From positions 17,172,348 through 17,236,347 of the forward strand of contig JARWKL010000004.1 in the NCBI GenBank assembly GCA_029961685.1: 64,000 bases of DNA. Reading direction: 5' to 3'. A program made the translations under genes and the position numbers. This document shows, piece after piece, positions 26,499 through 37,345 of this stretch. The number at the start of each line of letters is the position of its first letter. The stretch's first letter is position 1. The stretch comes from Aristolochia californica. Lineage: Eukaryota; Streptophyta; Magnoliopsida; Piperales; Aristolochiaceae. The notes under the pieces are model-generated. The model saw only the letters and a list, made by a program, of their open reading frames with translations. It did not search any database and was not told the origin of the DNA.

Positions 26499-26526
26499 CG
26501 GTATCAGAGCATTTTATTTAGGATCC
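26482..26526 (+). promoter_or_regulatory. A1 primer-binding site inside a predicted stem
   Basis: CGGTATCAGAGC at 26,499-26,510 is the initiator-Met-tRNA primer site of plant copia elements (first T changed to C). It is flanked by GGATCCTACAT (26,482-26,492) and ATTTAGGATCC (26,516-26,526), inverted repeats pairing at 10 of 11 positions. In the RNA this would put the primer site in the loop. See A2 and family B for the same arrangement. Confidence 0.65.
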
Positions 26527-26928
26527 CTCGTCAAATGAATGCTCTAGAGAAGTGATGATCAACACCACTCAAAGAAGGCTCTTTTTTGAAGGAAGAACAC
26601 AAGCTGAGAGATAAGTGTTCAAATTTTTTTTTATGCTACTGGTTTTCGAATTTAGAAGATGATTCAAGGATGAATATGTTAATTCTTTCATCTTATTATA
26701 TTATGGATATGTACGCCTCTCTATCTAGAAGGAGTTATCAAGACAATTTTATCGGTTTGGAAATTCTGTTTACCGAGACTAGTCCATAATCAGATTATTG
26801 GAAAAAAAATTTCATGGGATAAGAGTTCCATGATATAGAAGAATTTTATTGAGCCTCTTATGAGTGTTTTTTTTTTTAAAAAAAGAATAATAATTTAGCA
26901 TTGATGCTAAATTTTCCCATACATCGAG

Positions 26929-27462
26929 TTGATTGAAGAAGTGCTACTTGGCGTAATTATTAGAAATTTTTTTGAAGAAAGGCCTATCATGGTTGACAAA
27001 AATATGAATATCAAAGGTGATATACTGAGAATCACCACCATGCCCTTTGTGGGGTATCAAATTTTTATGAGTTGGTCCACATCGGTTTGGAGGTTTCTTA
27101 TAACAAAAGACCTACTTCGTCACCTCACTACCCTAGGACCACCTGTTGATAAAGATGATATTTTTTTATATGAAATGGCTGAAGAATGATTCTTTGGTAA
27201 TTGGTTGGCTAAAAAATAGCATGGAAGAACATGTCTCTAGTAATTTTATTCATCTTGATACTACTAAACAAATTTTGGAGACATGTGCTAAACTATACTC
27301 ATGCCTGGATACACAACATAGACCCTATGCTATTCTCCAAAGAATGTTGAATACTAAACGAGAAAATATTCATGACTACTTGGCCTGCTTTAGAGGCTTT
27401 CTTCAAGAACGGAAGTTAGGTCAGCCCTCAACCACTGATATTTCTATCCACGAAAAATAGAA
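26929..27462 (+). pseudogene. A1 gag fragment (copia type)
   Basis: The frame starting 26,929 (better start probably the Met at 26,989) matches A2 gag in TSVWRFLITKDLLRHLT and GPPVDKDDIF. A frameshift at ~27,175 moves it to the frame at 27,146-27,460, which continues NDSLVIGWLKNSM ... YAILQRMLNTKRENIHDYL, the usual UBN2-type gag body. It stops at ~27,460 before any zinc knuckle. The protein would form the particle coat; here it is split and truncated. Confidence 0.75.
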
Positions 27463-27489
27463 GGAAGCCTTAATTATAGCTATTTATCT

Positions 27490-27960
27490 TGCAAATCATC
27501 GAAGGATTCTTAGATGCAGACTGGGTCCGATCCCTGGATGATGGGAAATCTACTTCAGGATTTTGTAAGATGGTTAGAGGGAATTTGGTTACATGGAAAA
27601 GCAAGAAGCAAAATGTAGTAACATGGTCTAGTACAAAAGCATAATACAGAGCCATGGCACATGCTATTATTCAACTCCTATGGATAAGACCTCTTCTCAT
27701 TGAATTGGGATTCTACAAGAAGCTTCGATGGATCTAATCAAAGAACAATACGCATTACATCAAATCCAGTCTTCCATGAAAGAACAAAGCATATTGAAGT
27801 GGATTGTCATTTTATACAAGAAAAGTTCCAAGCAGGCCTTTTATCTCTAAGGCATATATCATCACAAAGTCAAGTTGTAGATATTCTCACCAAGCCGGTC
27901 ACTCAGAAGATTATGTCTAGCATCTGCAGTAAGCTGGGCATCTATGATATTTTCTCACCC
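27490..27960 (+). pseudogene. A1 RNase H and pol C-terminus
   Basis: From ~27,493 the plus strand reads EGFLDADWVRSLDDGKSTSGF, then WKSKKQNVV, a stop in place of the Glu codon before YRAMAH, and after a frame change [19 protein letters not shown] and VVDILTKPV (27,700-27,960). These are the classic end motifs of copia pol. The Glu-to-stop change in the SSAEAEYRA region alone would kill it. Confidence 0.85.
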
Positions 27961-27966
27961 CCCAGC

Positions 27967-27979
27967 TCTTGGGGGGGAG
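27967..27979 (+). promoter_or_regulatory. A1 polypurine tract
   Basis: CTTGGGGGGGAG ends directly at the 3' LTR start TGTTACAATG, the expected second-strand primer position. Confidence 0.8.
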
Positions 27980-28589
27980 TGTTACAATGTGGGATCCACC
28001 ATGATGCATGAGCTTGTGAGACCCACCATGAGGACGTGGGATGCCAAGAAGAGTCCTCACCCAAGCTAGGATGAGTTAAAAAGATAAGAAGCACAAGCTA
28101 AAATGAGTTAGAAGACTTTAAGATCAAGTGAGACCCACAAAGATACCACGAGCCAGTAATCTTATCAATATGAGTTGGAAGATAATGTGGGACCCACAAG
28201 GATAAGTCCACAAGCTAGCCTCCTTCCATATGTCCACGTTATTGAAGAAGAGTTCAGTTTAACTTATGTTAGACCTCTAGTAGATTGTGTTATCTTTTCA
28301 TGATAGACTTAGAGAGTTAGAGTTGGCACGTAATTAGGAGATTTAAAGGTTAATTGTATAAGGACTCTATCACTTTCTCTACTATAAATAGAGGTGTTGT
28401 AATTCGGAATTAATCAAGTTACACATCTCCTTCTTGAGTAAATCTCTCTCTCTCTCTCTTGCTTGGAGCACACCTCTCTTTTTCCTCTTCTCTTCTCTCC
28501 ACCCAAGAGCTTTTCTCTCCTTTCCTTTCTTTTCTTGCTCTCTTCTCTTGGTCGGAATATTGGAAAAGGGATCCTAAATTCATCAAACA
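27980..28589 (+). repeat. A1 3' LTR (610 bp)
   Basis: Starts TGTTACAATGTGGGATCCAC and ends AATTCATCAAACA. It matches the 5' LTR along its length, with many substitutions, and lacks the 27-bp tandem duplication. Only one perfect GTGGGACCCAC survives (28,187-28,197). ACTATAAATAGAGG at ~28,380 is the likely TATA box. Confidence 0.88.
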
Positions 28590-29072
28590 ATATTGACTGT
28601 TTTTATTTTTCCACTTGGTGACAAAGCACCAATGGATATAAAAAAACGGATGACTTTGTTTAGCTATAATAAACTCTAGAATTGCAATGAACAATATATA
28701 TTGGTTTATTCTTGCACTTGGAACAAAATTACTCTGAAGAAGAAAAAAAGCAACAATATTTATTGGTTTATTTTTTGCGCTTGGAACAAAAGTACCAAGA
28801 AGAAGGGAAAAAATAAAATAAAGTATGAAAATATTTATTGGTTTTAGTTTTGCACATGGAACAAAAGTAGCAAGAAGAAGCAAAAAAAAGTAAGACATTT
28901 TTTATTATTTTTAATTTTTCACTTGGAGGACAGAACCAACAAAAGCAAAAAAAAAGTATGACTTTGTTTTGCCTTATTAACCTCTCTCAATGCATGGGGT
29001 AATATTTATTGTTTTTATTTTTGCACGAGGAACGAAAGAACCAAGAAGAAGCAGAAAAAAAAGTACAATATT
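28590..29072 (+). repeat. AT-rich hairpin minisatellite, left piece
   Basis: Repeats of a ~66-75-bp core with the consensus TTTTTGCACTTGGAACGAAA followed by GTACCAAGAAGAAGCAAAAA. The spacer TTTGCYTTATTAA also appears near 28,967. No gene: frames here follow the repeat. Confidence 0.85.
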
Positions 29073-29506
29073 TGTTGGAAGATAGGGCCCAAGCCCACAA
29101 GACCAAGGAAGACCCACATATCTAAGAGTATTATAAGATGGGCCACACGACCAATGAAGGCCCACAAGATGGGCCCAAGCACATAAGAAGTAGGACCCAC
29201 AATGATTACCATGAGCTGGCATCTTTATCACATCAGTTGGAAGATCAAGAATGACTCACAAAAGTATCTTTATCTTATGATCACGTCCAACAAGAGTTTT
29301 AGTTTGAGTTATGTTTGTCTTTTATCTATATTGAGTTATTTAATTATGTTAGGACTTATCTTTAAGTGTTAGAGTTTGGGTGTAATTGAGACAAAGGTAG
29401 TTTTATTGTAATTGGACTCTACTACCTTCCTCTATTATGAATAGAGGTTCATGTACACTGATTACAACAAGTCAACGAAGTATTTTTCTTTTCCATACAT
29501 TCAACA
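29073..29506 (+). mobile_element. Family C solo LTR (434 bp) with target-site duplication
   Basis: Starts TGTTGGAAGATAGGGCCC and ends TACATTCAACA. ATATT occurs on both sides (29,068-29,072 and 29,507-29,511), a 5-bp target duplication. It matches the LTR at 45,782-46,214 closely (433 bp) and lies cleanly inside the minisatellite. With no internal region attached, it is most simply a solo LTR left by LTR-LTR recombination. Confidence 0.88.
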
Positions 29507-32500
29507 ATATTATTTATTTTTATTATTTTTGCACTTGAAGAGAAAGTAACAAGAAAAGAAAAAAAAAGTAAGACATTGTTTCGCTTTATTAAGTTCTCGC
29601 AATGCAAGGGGCAATATTTATTATTTTTCTTTTTGAACTTGGAACAAAAAGTACTAAGAAGATGATAAAAAAAGTACAACAATATTTATTGGTTTTTTTT
29701 TTTGCACTTGGAATGAAAGTGCCTAGAAGAAGCAAAAAAAAAGTACGACAATATTTATTGTTTCTTTTTTCACATGGAGAGAAAGTACCAACATAACAAA
29801 AAAAAATATGTATTCCTTTTTCTGTTTGCACTTGCCACGAAAGTACCAAAAATAAGTAAAAAAAATGTACAATAATATTTAATTTTTAATTTTTCAATTG
29901 GAGAGAAGGTACCAAAAGATGAAAAAAAAAATTACATCTTTTTATTGCTTTATTATGCTCATGCAAAGTAAGGGGAAGTATTTAGTGTTTTCCTTTTTTT
30001 ACTTAGAACGAAAGTACCGAGAAGAAGAAAAATATGTACTACAATAGTTATTTTTTTCTTTTTACACTTGGAACAAAAGTACCAAGAAGAAGATAAAAAA
30101 AGGACAAAAATATTTATTGTTTTTCTTTTATCACTAGGAGAGAATGTAACATTGTAACAATAGTAGCAAAAAATGTACGACTTTGTTTTGCTTTATTAAG
30201 CTATCAGAATGCAACATGCAATATTTATTGCTTTTTTGTTTCCATTTGAAATGAAAGAACCAAGAAGAAGCAAAAAAAAAAAAAAAACTACGACTACATT
30301 TTGCTTTATTATGCACTCGCAATGCAAGGGGGAATATTTATTATTTTTCTATATGCACCAGGAAAGAAAGTACGGATAATAAGCAATAAAAAAGTAAGAC
30401 AATATTTATTGGTTTTCTTTTTGCACTTGGAATGAAAGTACCAAGAAGAAGATGAAAAAATTACTAATTTCTTTTTCTTTATTAAGCCCTCGCACTATAA
30501 GGGAAAATATTTATTATTTTTCTTTTTGCACTCGGAATGAAAATTCCAAGAAGAAGCAAAAAAAGTATGATAATATTTATTATTTTGTTTGCACTTTGAA
30601 CGAAAGTAACATAAAAAATAAAAAAAATTAATAAGTACCACTATATTTATTGTTTAAAAAAAGTACGACTTGGTTTTGCTTTATCAAGCTATCGCAAATC
30701 AAAGGGCATTATTATTGTTTTTCGATTTTCACTTGCAATGAAAGTACCAAGAAGAAGAAAAAATAAAACAAAGTACAAAAATAATTATAGTTTTTATTTT
30801 TTCACTTGAAGAGAAAGTAACAAAAGAAACATATAAAAAAATTACGACTTCATTTTGCTTTATTAACTCACATTGCCAGAAGGAATATTTATTGTTTTTC
30901 TTTTTGCACTTGGAACGAAAGAACCAATAAGAAGTAAAAAAAAGTACGACAATATTTATTGTTTTAATTTTTTTACATTGAGAGAAAGAACAATTAAATG
31001 CACACAAAAAAGTATGATTTTGTTTTGCATTATTAAGCTCTCGTAATGCAAGTGGCAATATTTATAGTTTCACTTTTTGCACTAGGACCAAAAGTACCAA
31101 GAAGAAGAAAAATAATGACAAATTCATTGGTTTTAGTTTTGCACTTTGAACGAAAGTATCAAGAAAAAGGAAAAAAAAATATGTCAATTTTTAATTTTTC
31201 AGTTTGCACTTGGAATGAAAGTACCAGGTAGAAGAAAAAGGAAAAAAAGTACAACATTGTTTTGCTTTATTAAGTTCAACATTATTTATTATTTTTTAGT
31301 TTGCATTTCAAATGAAAGTACCTAGAAGAAACAAAAAATATTTACACTTTGTTTTGCTTTATTAAGCTCTCACAATGCAAGGGGCAATAATTTTTCCTAT
31401 TCGCACTTGGAAAAAAATAAGAAGAATAAGCAAAAAAAAAAAAGAATACGACATTGTTTTTCTTTATTAAACTCTCACAATGCAATGGGAAATATTTTTT
31501 GTTTTTATTTTTTTACTTTGAACGAAAGTACCAAGAAGAGGCCAAAAAGAAACATACAACAAAATTATTGGTTTTCTTTTTACACTTGAAACGAAAGTAC
31601 CAAAAAGAAGCAAAAAAAAAAAAAAGTACGAGAATAGTTTTATTTTTATTTTTGCACTTGGAACGAAAGTACCAAGAAGAAGTAAAAAAAAGGACGATAA
31701 TATTTATTTTTTTATTTTTGCACTAGGAGAGAAAATAACAATAGAAGAAAAAAAGTAAGATTTTATTTTGCTTTACTAAGCTATCACAATGTAAGGGACA
31801 AAATTTATTGCTTTTTTGTTTGCACTTGGAATGAAAGTACCAAGAAGAAGATAAAAAATGTATGACTAGGTTTTACTTTATTAAGTATTCGCAATACAAG
31901 GGGTAGTATTTATTGTTTTTCTGTTTGAACTTGGAACGAAAGTACCAATAAGACACAAAATAAGTAAGACAATATTTATTGGTTTTCTTTTTTCACTTGG
32001 AATCAAAGTACCAAAAATATGATAAAAACGTACAACTTTGTTTTGTTTTATTAATCTTTTGTACTGCAAGGGGATATATTTATTGTTTGTCATTTTGCAC
32101 TTTGAACGAAAAGACCATGAAGAAGCACAAAAAAAAAAAGGAACGACAATAGTTTTTTTTTTTTTTTTTGCACTTGGAACGAAAGTACCAAGTAGAAGCA
32201 AACAAAATAGGATGACAATATTTATTATTTTTATTTTTGCATTAGAGAAAGTAACAGTATAAGAAAAAAAAGTACAACTTTGTTTTACTTTATTAAGCTA
32301 TCACAATGTAAGGGGCAATATTTATTGCTTTTTTGTTTGTACTTGGAACAAAAGTACCAAGAAAAAGCATAAAAGAAAAAAAGTACAACAATATTTATTG
32401 TTTTTCTATCTGAATTTGGAATGAAAGTAATAAGAAGAAGCAAAAAAGAGAGAACAACTACATTTTGCTTTATTAAGCACTCACAATGCCCTTGAGCAAT

Positions 32501-35500
32501 TTTTTTTTCTACTTTGCACCTAGAACGAAAATACGAAGATGACGCAAAAAAAAGTAATTCAATATTTATTGGTTTTCTTTTTGGACTTGGAACGAAAGTA
32601 CCAAGAAGAAGATAAAAAAGTGTATGACTTAGTTTTACTTTATTAAGCTTTCGTACTACAAGGGGTAATATTTTTTTTTTTTTCTTTTTGAACTTAGAAT
32701 GAGAGTACCAAGAAGAAGGAAAAAAATGATAATATTTATTATTTTTTTGCTTGCACTTGGAATGAATGTACCAAGAAGAAGCAAAAAAAAGGGTGACAAT
32801 ATTTATTTTTTTCTTTTTTCAATGGAGAGAAAGAACCAAGAGAAGCAACAACAAAAAAATAGTACAAATATATTTATTATGTAAAAAAGTACGACTTGGT
32901 TTTACTTTATCAAACTCTTGCAATGCAAGGGGTAATATTTAACGATTTTCTGTTTGCACTTGGAACGAAAAGTACCAAGAAGAAGCACAAAAAAATAAAA
33001 AAAATAAAAAAATAAAAACAAAACAAAAAAAATTGTACAATATTTTTTATTAATTTTCTTTTGCACTTTGGGAGAAAGTATCAAAAGAAGCAAAAACAAG
33101 TACGACTTCATTTTCCTTTATTAAGCCTAGCAATGCAAGGGGAAATATTCTTGTTTTTCCTTTTGTACTTTGAACAAAAGTACTAAAAAGAAGTAAAAAA
33201 AGTATGAAAATATTTAGTGTTTTACTTTTTTTACTTGGAGAGAAAGTACCAACAAATTCGAAAAGAAAAAGTAAGACTTTGTTTTGCATTATTTAGCTCT
33301 TGTAATGCGAGCTACAATATTTATTATTTTTCATTTGAAATGAAAGTACCAAGAAAATAAAAAATGATAAATGTATTGGTTTTAGTTTTGCAGTTCAAAC
33401 GAAAGTATCAAGAAGAAGAAAAAAAGTATGATATTTTTTTATTTTTTATGTTTTGCACTTGGAATGAATGGACCAAGTAGAAGTAAACAAAAGCACATTA
33501 ATATTTTTTATTTATGATTTGTATTTGGATCAAAAGTACCAAGAAGAAACAAACAAAAAGTACTAGGTTTTGCTATATTAAGCTCTTGCAATGCAAGGGG
33601 CAATATTTATTTATTTTATTCACACTTGGAACAAGAGTAAAAAGAAGAAGCCAAAATAATTTTGACAATATGTATTGTTTTTATTTTTGCACTAGGAGAT
33701 AAATAACCAATAATAGCAAAAAATAAGTACAAAATTGTTTTGCCTTCTTAAGCTCTTGCAATGTAGGGAACAATATTTATTGTTTTATTTTTGCACAAGG
33801 AATGAAAATATCAAGAAGATGCCAAAAAAAAAAAAAAGTATGACAAATTTTTTTGGCCTTATTTTAGCACTTGGAACAAAGGTACCAAGAAGAATAAAGA
33901 AAAAAGTACAACAATATTTATTGCTTTTCTGTTTGCACTTGAAATGAAAGTACCAAAAAAGAAGTATGACAAATTTTATTGTTTTCTTTTTGCTCTTGGA
34001 GTGAAAGTACCAACAGATATGAAAAAATTAGTACGATAATATTTATTGTATAAAAAAAGTAAGACTTTGTTTTACTTTATTTAGTTGTCGCAATACATGG
34101 GGAAATATTTATTGCTTTTCTGTATGCATTTGGAATGAAAGTACAAAGAAGCAAAAAAAAAGTATGACTTTGTTTTTCTTTATTAAGCTCTCACAATGCA
34201 AGGGGCAATATTTATTTTTATTTTTTTTACTTTTGGAATGAAAGTACCAAAAAGAAGTAAAAAAAAAAGTACGATAATATTTAATGTTTTCTTTTTTCAT
34301 TTGGAGGAAAAGTACCAATGGATGTAAAATTATGACATTGTTTTGCTTTATTACGCTCTAGCAATGGAAGAGGTAATATTTATTGTTTTTCTTTTTACAC
34401 TTGGAAAGAAAGTACCAAGAAGAAGTAAAAAAAAGTACAAGAATATTTATTCGTTTTTTCTTTTTTCACATGGAGAAAAAGTACCAACATATGCAAAAAA
34501 AAGTATGACATTGTTATTCTTTATTATGCTCTTGTAATGCATGGGGAAATATTTATTGTTTTCCTTTTTTTCACTTGGAACAAAAGTACCAAGAAGAAAA
34601 AAAACGACAACATTTATTGGCTTTAGTTTTTCACTTGGAATGAAAGTACCAAGCATAAGCAAAAAAAAGTACGACAATATGTATTGATTTTCTTTTTGCA
34701 TTTCGAATGAAGAACCAAGAAGAAGAAAAATAAAAGTATGACAATATTTATTTTTCCTTTTTTACTTGGAAAGAAATACCAACAAAAGTAAAAAAAAAAA
34801 TTGTGATTTTGTTTTGCATTTTTAAGCCCTTGCAATGCAAGGGGCAATATTTTTTATTTATTTTATTTTTCACTTGGAACGAAAGTACCAAGATGTAGGG
34901 AAAAAATTATCATAATACTTATTGGTTTTCTCTATCCACTTCAAAAAAAAGTACCAAGAAGATGTAAAAAAAAGTACGATAATATATTTTTTCTGTTTGC
35001 ACTTGGAACGAAAGTGCCAAGATGAAGCAAAAACAAATTATGACAGTATTTATTTTTATTTTTTTCACTTGGAGAGAAAGTACCAAAAGAAGAAAAGAAA
35101 TAGTACGATAATATTTATTGTTTAAAAAAAGTACAACTTTTTTTTGCTTTATTATGCTCTCGCAATGCAATGGGCAATATTTATTATTATATGTTTGCAC
35201 TGTGAATGAACGTAAGAAGAAGAAGAAAAAAAAATGTACAAAAAAATTTATAGTTTTCCTTTTTTCACTTAGAGAGAAGGTACCAATAGAATAAAAAAAA
35301 AGAGTACGACTTTGTTTTTATCAAGCACTCGCAATGCAAGAGGCAATATTCCTTGTTTTTTATTTTGTACTTGGTACGAAAGTACCAAGAAGTTTTAAAA
35401 AAAAGTATGACAATATTTTTTTTTTCTTTTTGTAGTTGGAGAGAAATTACCAACATATAGAAAAAAAGTAAGAATTTGTTTTGCTTTAATCTTCCAATGC

Positions 35501-35974
35501 AAGGGGCAATATTTATTGTTTTTCTTTTTAAAAGTATGAAAATAATCATTGGTTTTCTTTTAGCACTAGGAATGAAGTACCAAGAAGTAGCAAAAGAAAA
35601 ATGTATGAAAATATTTTTTTTTTTTCACTTGGAGAGAAGTACCAACAAAAGCAAAAAAAATATGACTTTGTTTGCTTTATTATTCTCTCACAAAGCAAGG
35701 GACAATGTTTATTGTTTTTTTCACTTGGAACGAAATTATCAAGAAAAAATATGAAAATTTTTATAGGTTTTCTTTTCTCACTTGGAACGAAAGTACCAAT
35801 AAGAAGGAAAAAAAGTACGCCTATATTTAGTATTTTTCTTTCTTCACTTGGAGAGCAAGTACCAACAAAATAAAAAAAATAGTATGACAATATTTATTGT
35901 TTAAAAAAATTAAGAGTTTGTTTTATCAAGCTCTTGCAATGCAATGGGAAATATTTATTGTTTTTTTGTTTTCA
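29507..35974 (+). repeat. AT-rich hairpin minisatellite, main block (~6.5 kb)
   Basis: Roughly 80-100 cores (not counted exactly). A core of ~70 bp reads AATATTTATTGGTTTTC, then TTTTTGCACTTGGAACGAAA, then GTACCAAGAAGAAGCAAAAA, then AAGTACGAC. Often a ~35-bp spacer follows (TTTGTTTTGCTTTATTAAG, then CTCTCGCAATGCAAGGGGC), giving units of ~105-115 bp. CTTGGAACGAAAGTACCAAG is a near-perfect 8-bp stem (one A/A mismatch) with a GAAA loop, extended outward by TTTTTGC against GCAAAAA. Some cores are of the TTGGAGAGAAAGTACCAA variant. The many 60-115-codon frames on both strands are repeat read-through (FFLLLLGTF- or ALGTKVPRR-like text), not genes. Confidence 0.9.
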
Positions 35975-37044
35975 ATGCGATAGGATACCAACATGACCTT
36001 TGATTCTTTCGTTGCGAATATATCCTTAAATATAAATCAAATTGATATTAAACTTTCTCCTTCTAAAAATGTACTTAAATACCTTTCGTCCAAGTATAAC
36101 TTCTCTTCATAAAATATACTTCTATTGAGATACATAATCTGATAGATTTTGGTCACTATAATCTAGCCGAACTAAGTATTATTTCTCCTGTTGCCATCAT
36201 AACCATTGACTCTTCCAAGATGAATATCTCTGTATAGGTAAAAATATATACTTAAATATCTTTCTTTTGATATATAATTCTCCATATAAATTCTCGTTCT
36301 TGATAGCATTAAATAGCTCTGAAGTTGAAGCTTTCAGCTGCTGCTTGAACCACTTTTGCAATCTGAGCTTTGCTGCTTCAAATAGCGATTTCTCTTTGTA
36401 GATAACTCCGATAGCAACAAATTAATTTTCCTTGGAAATTAGACTCAAATTTCTTTTCATCAATATATAATATGAAATATGAAAAGCTCATTATAGAGGT
36501 GAAAATGCAAAGTAAACACAAGGTAAAGGGACTGAAAAGAGCAGAAAAAAGGATAAATACGAACCTAAACTGTTAGAGATAATAGATCAGAAAAGGATCA
36601 CATAACCTCTGTGGGTTGACCAAGTCAACTCACAAAACCTGCTCTCATACCATGTTGATTTTCAGGACTCCATGGATTTAGCTCATGGAGAAATAGAGAA
36701 TGGTTGAGAGAAAACAAGAGGAAGAAGAGGTTATGGATTTATTATCCTAACCCTTCCCCTAAGCTCAATTTATAGATTAATCAACCTAAAATATTATAAT
36801 TATAACCCTAGAACTTTAACCTAATTACACCAATGACATCTCTATGACATGACTCTTTATTTACCATCTTGCCATCATATTATGGGCCTATGGGACTTCT
36901 CCTTGATCTATGGCCTTGAGCCCATCTTCCATATCTCTTGGATGTGTGGACCTTCCATGGTCTTATGGGCTTGGCTCCATCTTCCAACACACTTGGATAT
37001 GTGGGCATTCCTTGGTCGTGTGGGCTTGGGCCTGTCTTCCAATA
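35975..37044 (-). mobile_element. Family C element, 5' part only
   Basis: On minus this is an LTR (36,653-37,044), a primer site and ~0.68 kb of non-coding leader, then minisatellite at 35,974. The leader matches 46,215-47,110: GTGAGTTGACTTGGTCAAC after the primer site, then TATATTGATG, TTTGAGTCTAATTTC and the ATCTATCAGATTAT area. No protein-coding frame is visible. Any pol region has been replaced by the minisatellite, so the copy is dead. Confidence 0.85.
36653..37044 (-). repeat. Family C LTR (~392 bp, degraded)
   Basis: Minus strand starts TATTGGAAGACAGGCCC (the usual TG mutated to TA) and ends GAAAATCAACA. It contains a local duplication of the GTTGGAAGAT...CCAAGCCCA segment (36,955-37,040). 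The primer site TGGTATGAGAGC follows on minus at ~36,641-36,652. Confidence 0.8.
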
Positions 37045-37345
37045 TTTTTTTCATTTTGAAAGAAAGTACCAAGAAGAAGTAAAAAAAAGTATGGCAATAT
37101 TTATTGTTTTTCTTTTTGCACTTGGAGAGAAAGTAACAATAGATGCAAAAAAAGTACGACTTTGTTTTACTTTATTAAGGTCTCAAAATTCAAGGGGCAA
37201 TACTTATTTTTTTTCTTTTTTCACTTGGAACAAAAGTACCAAGAAGACAAAAAAATTCGACAATATTTTTTGGTTTTAATTTTGCACTTGGAATGAGAGT
37301 ACCAAGATGAACCAAAATAAAAAGTTTTATTAGCCTTAATAACAG
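37045..37345 (+). repeat. AT-rich hairpin minisatellite, right piece
   Basis: About four cores of the same minisatellite (GAAAGTACCAAGAAGAAG at ~37,062; GCACTTGGAGAGAAAGTAAC at ~37,118). The family B LTR interrupts it after AATAACAG at 37,345. Confidence 0.85.

Larger units (their letters stand above)
25862..28589 (+). mobile_element. A1: Ty1/copia element, two LTRs, interior mostly deleted
   Basis: A 5' LTR (637 bp), primer site, leader, gag part, RNase H part, polypurine tract and 3' LTR (610 bp) run in plus orientation. Protease, integrase and reverse transcriptase are absent because gag is joined to RNase H near 27,465-27,490. At ~2.7 kb it could only have moved with help from another element. 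The flanks do not match (CCATC before, ATATT after), and one side is gypsy-1 while the other is minisatellite, so a later rearrangement or deletion is likely. A2 at 38,401 is the same family. Confidence 0.9.

Noticed and set aside
28419..28898. A 159-codon minus frame at the A1 LTR/minisatellite boundary
   Set aside because: It reads through repeat units and the CT-rich LTR tract (Glu/Arg/Lys-rich end), so it is repeat read-through.
29449..35890. Dozens of hydrophobic 60-115-codon frames that look like small membrane proteins
   Set aside because: Repetitive FFLLLLGTF/VPSAK-like text is the minisatellite core translated; period and wording follow the repeat.
28590..35974. CRISPR array (regular short repeats with spacers)
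   Set aside because: Units abut with degenerate, non-unique intervals and lie in plant retroelement sequence; no cas genes.
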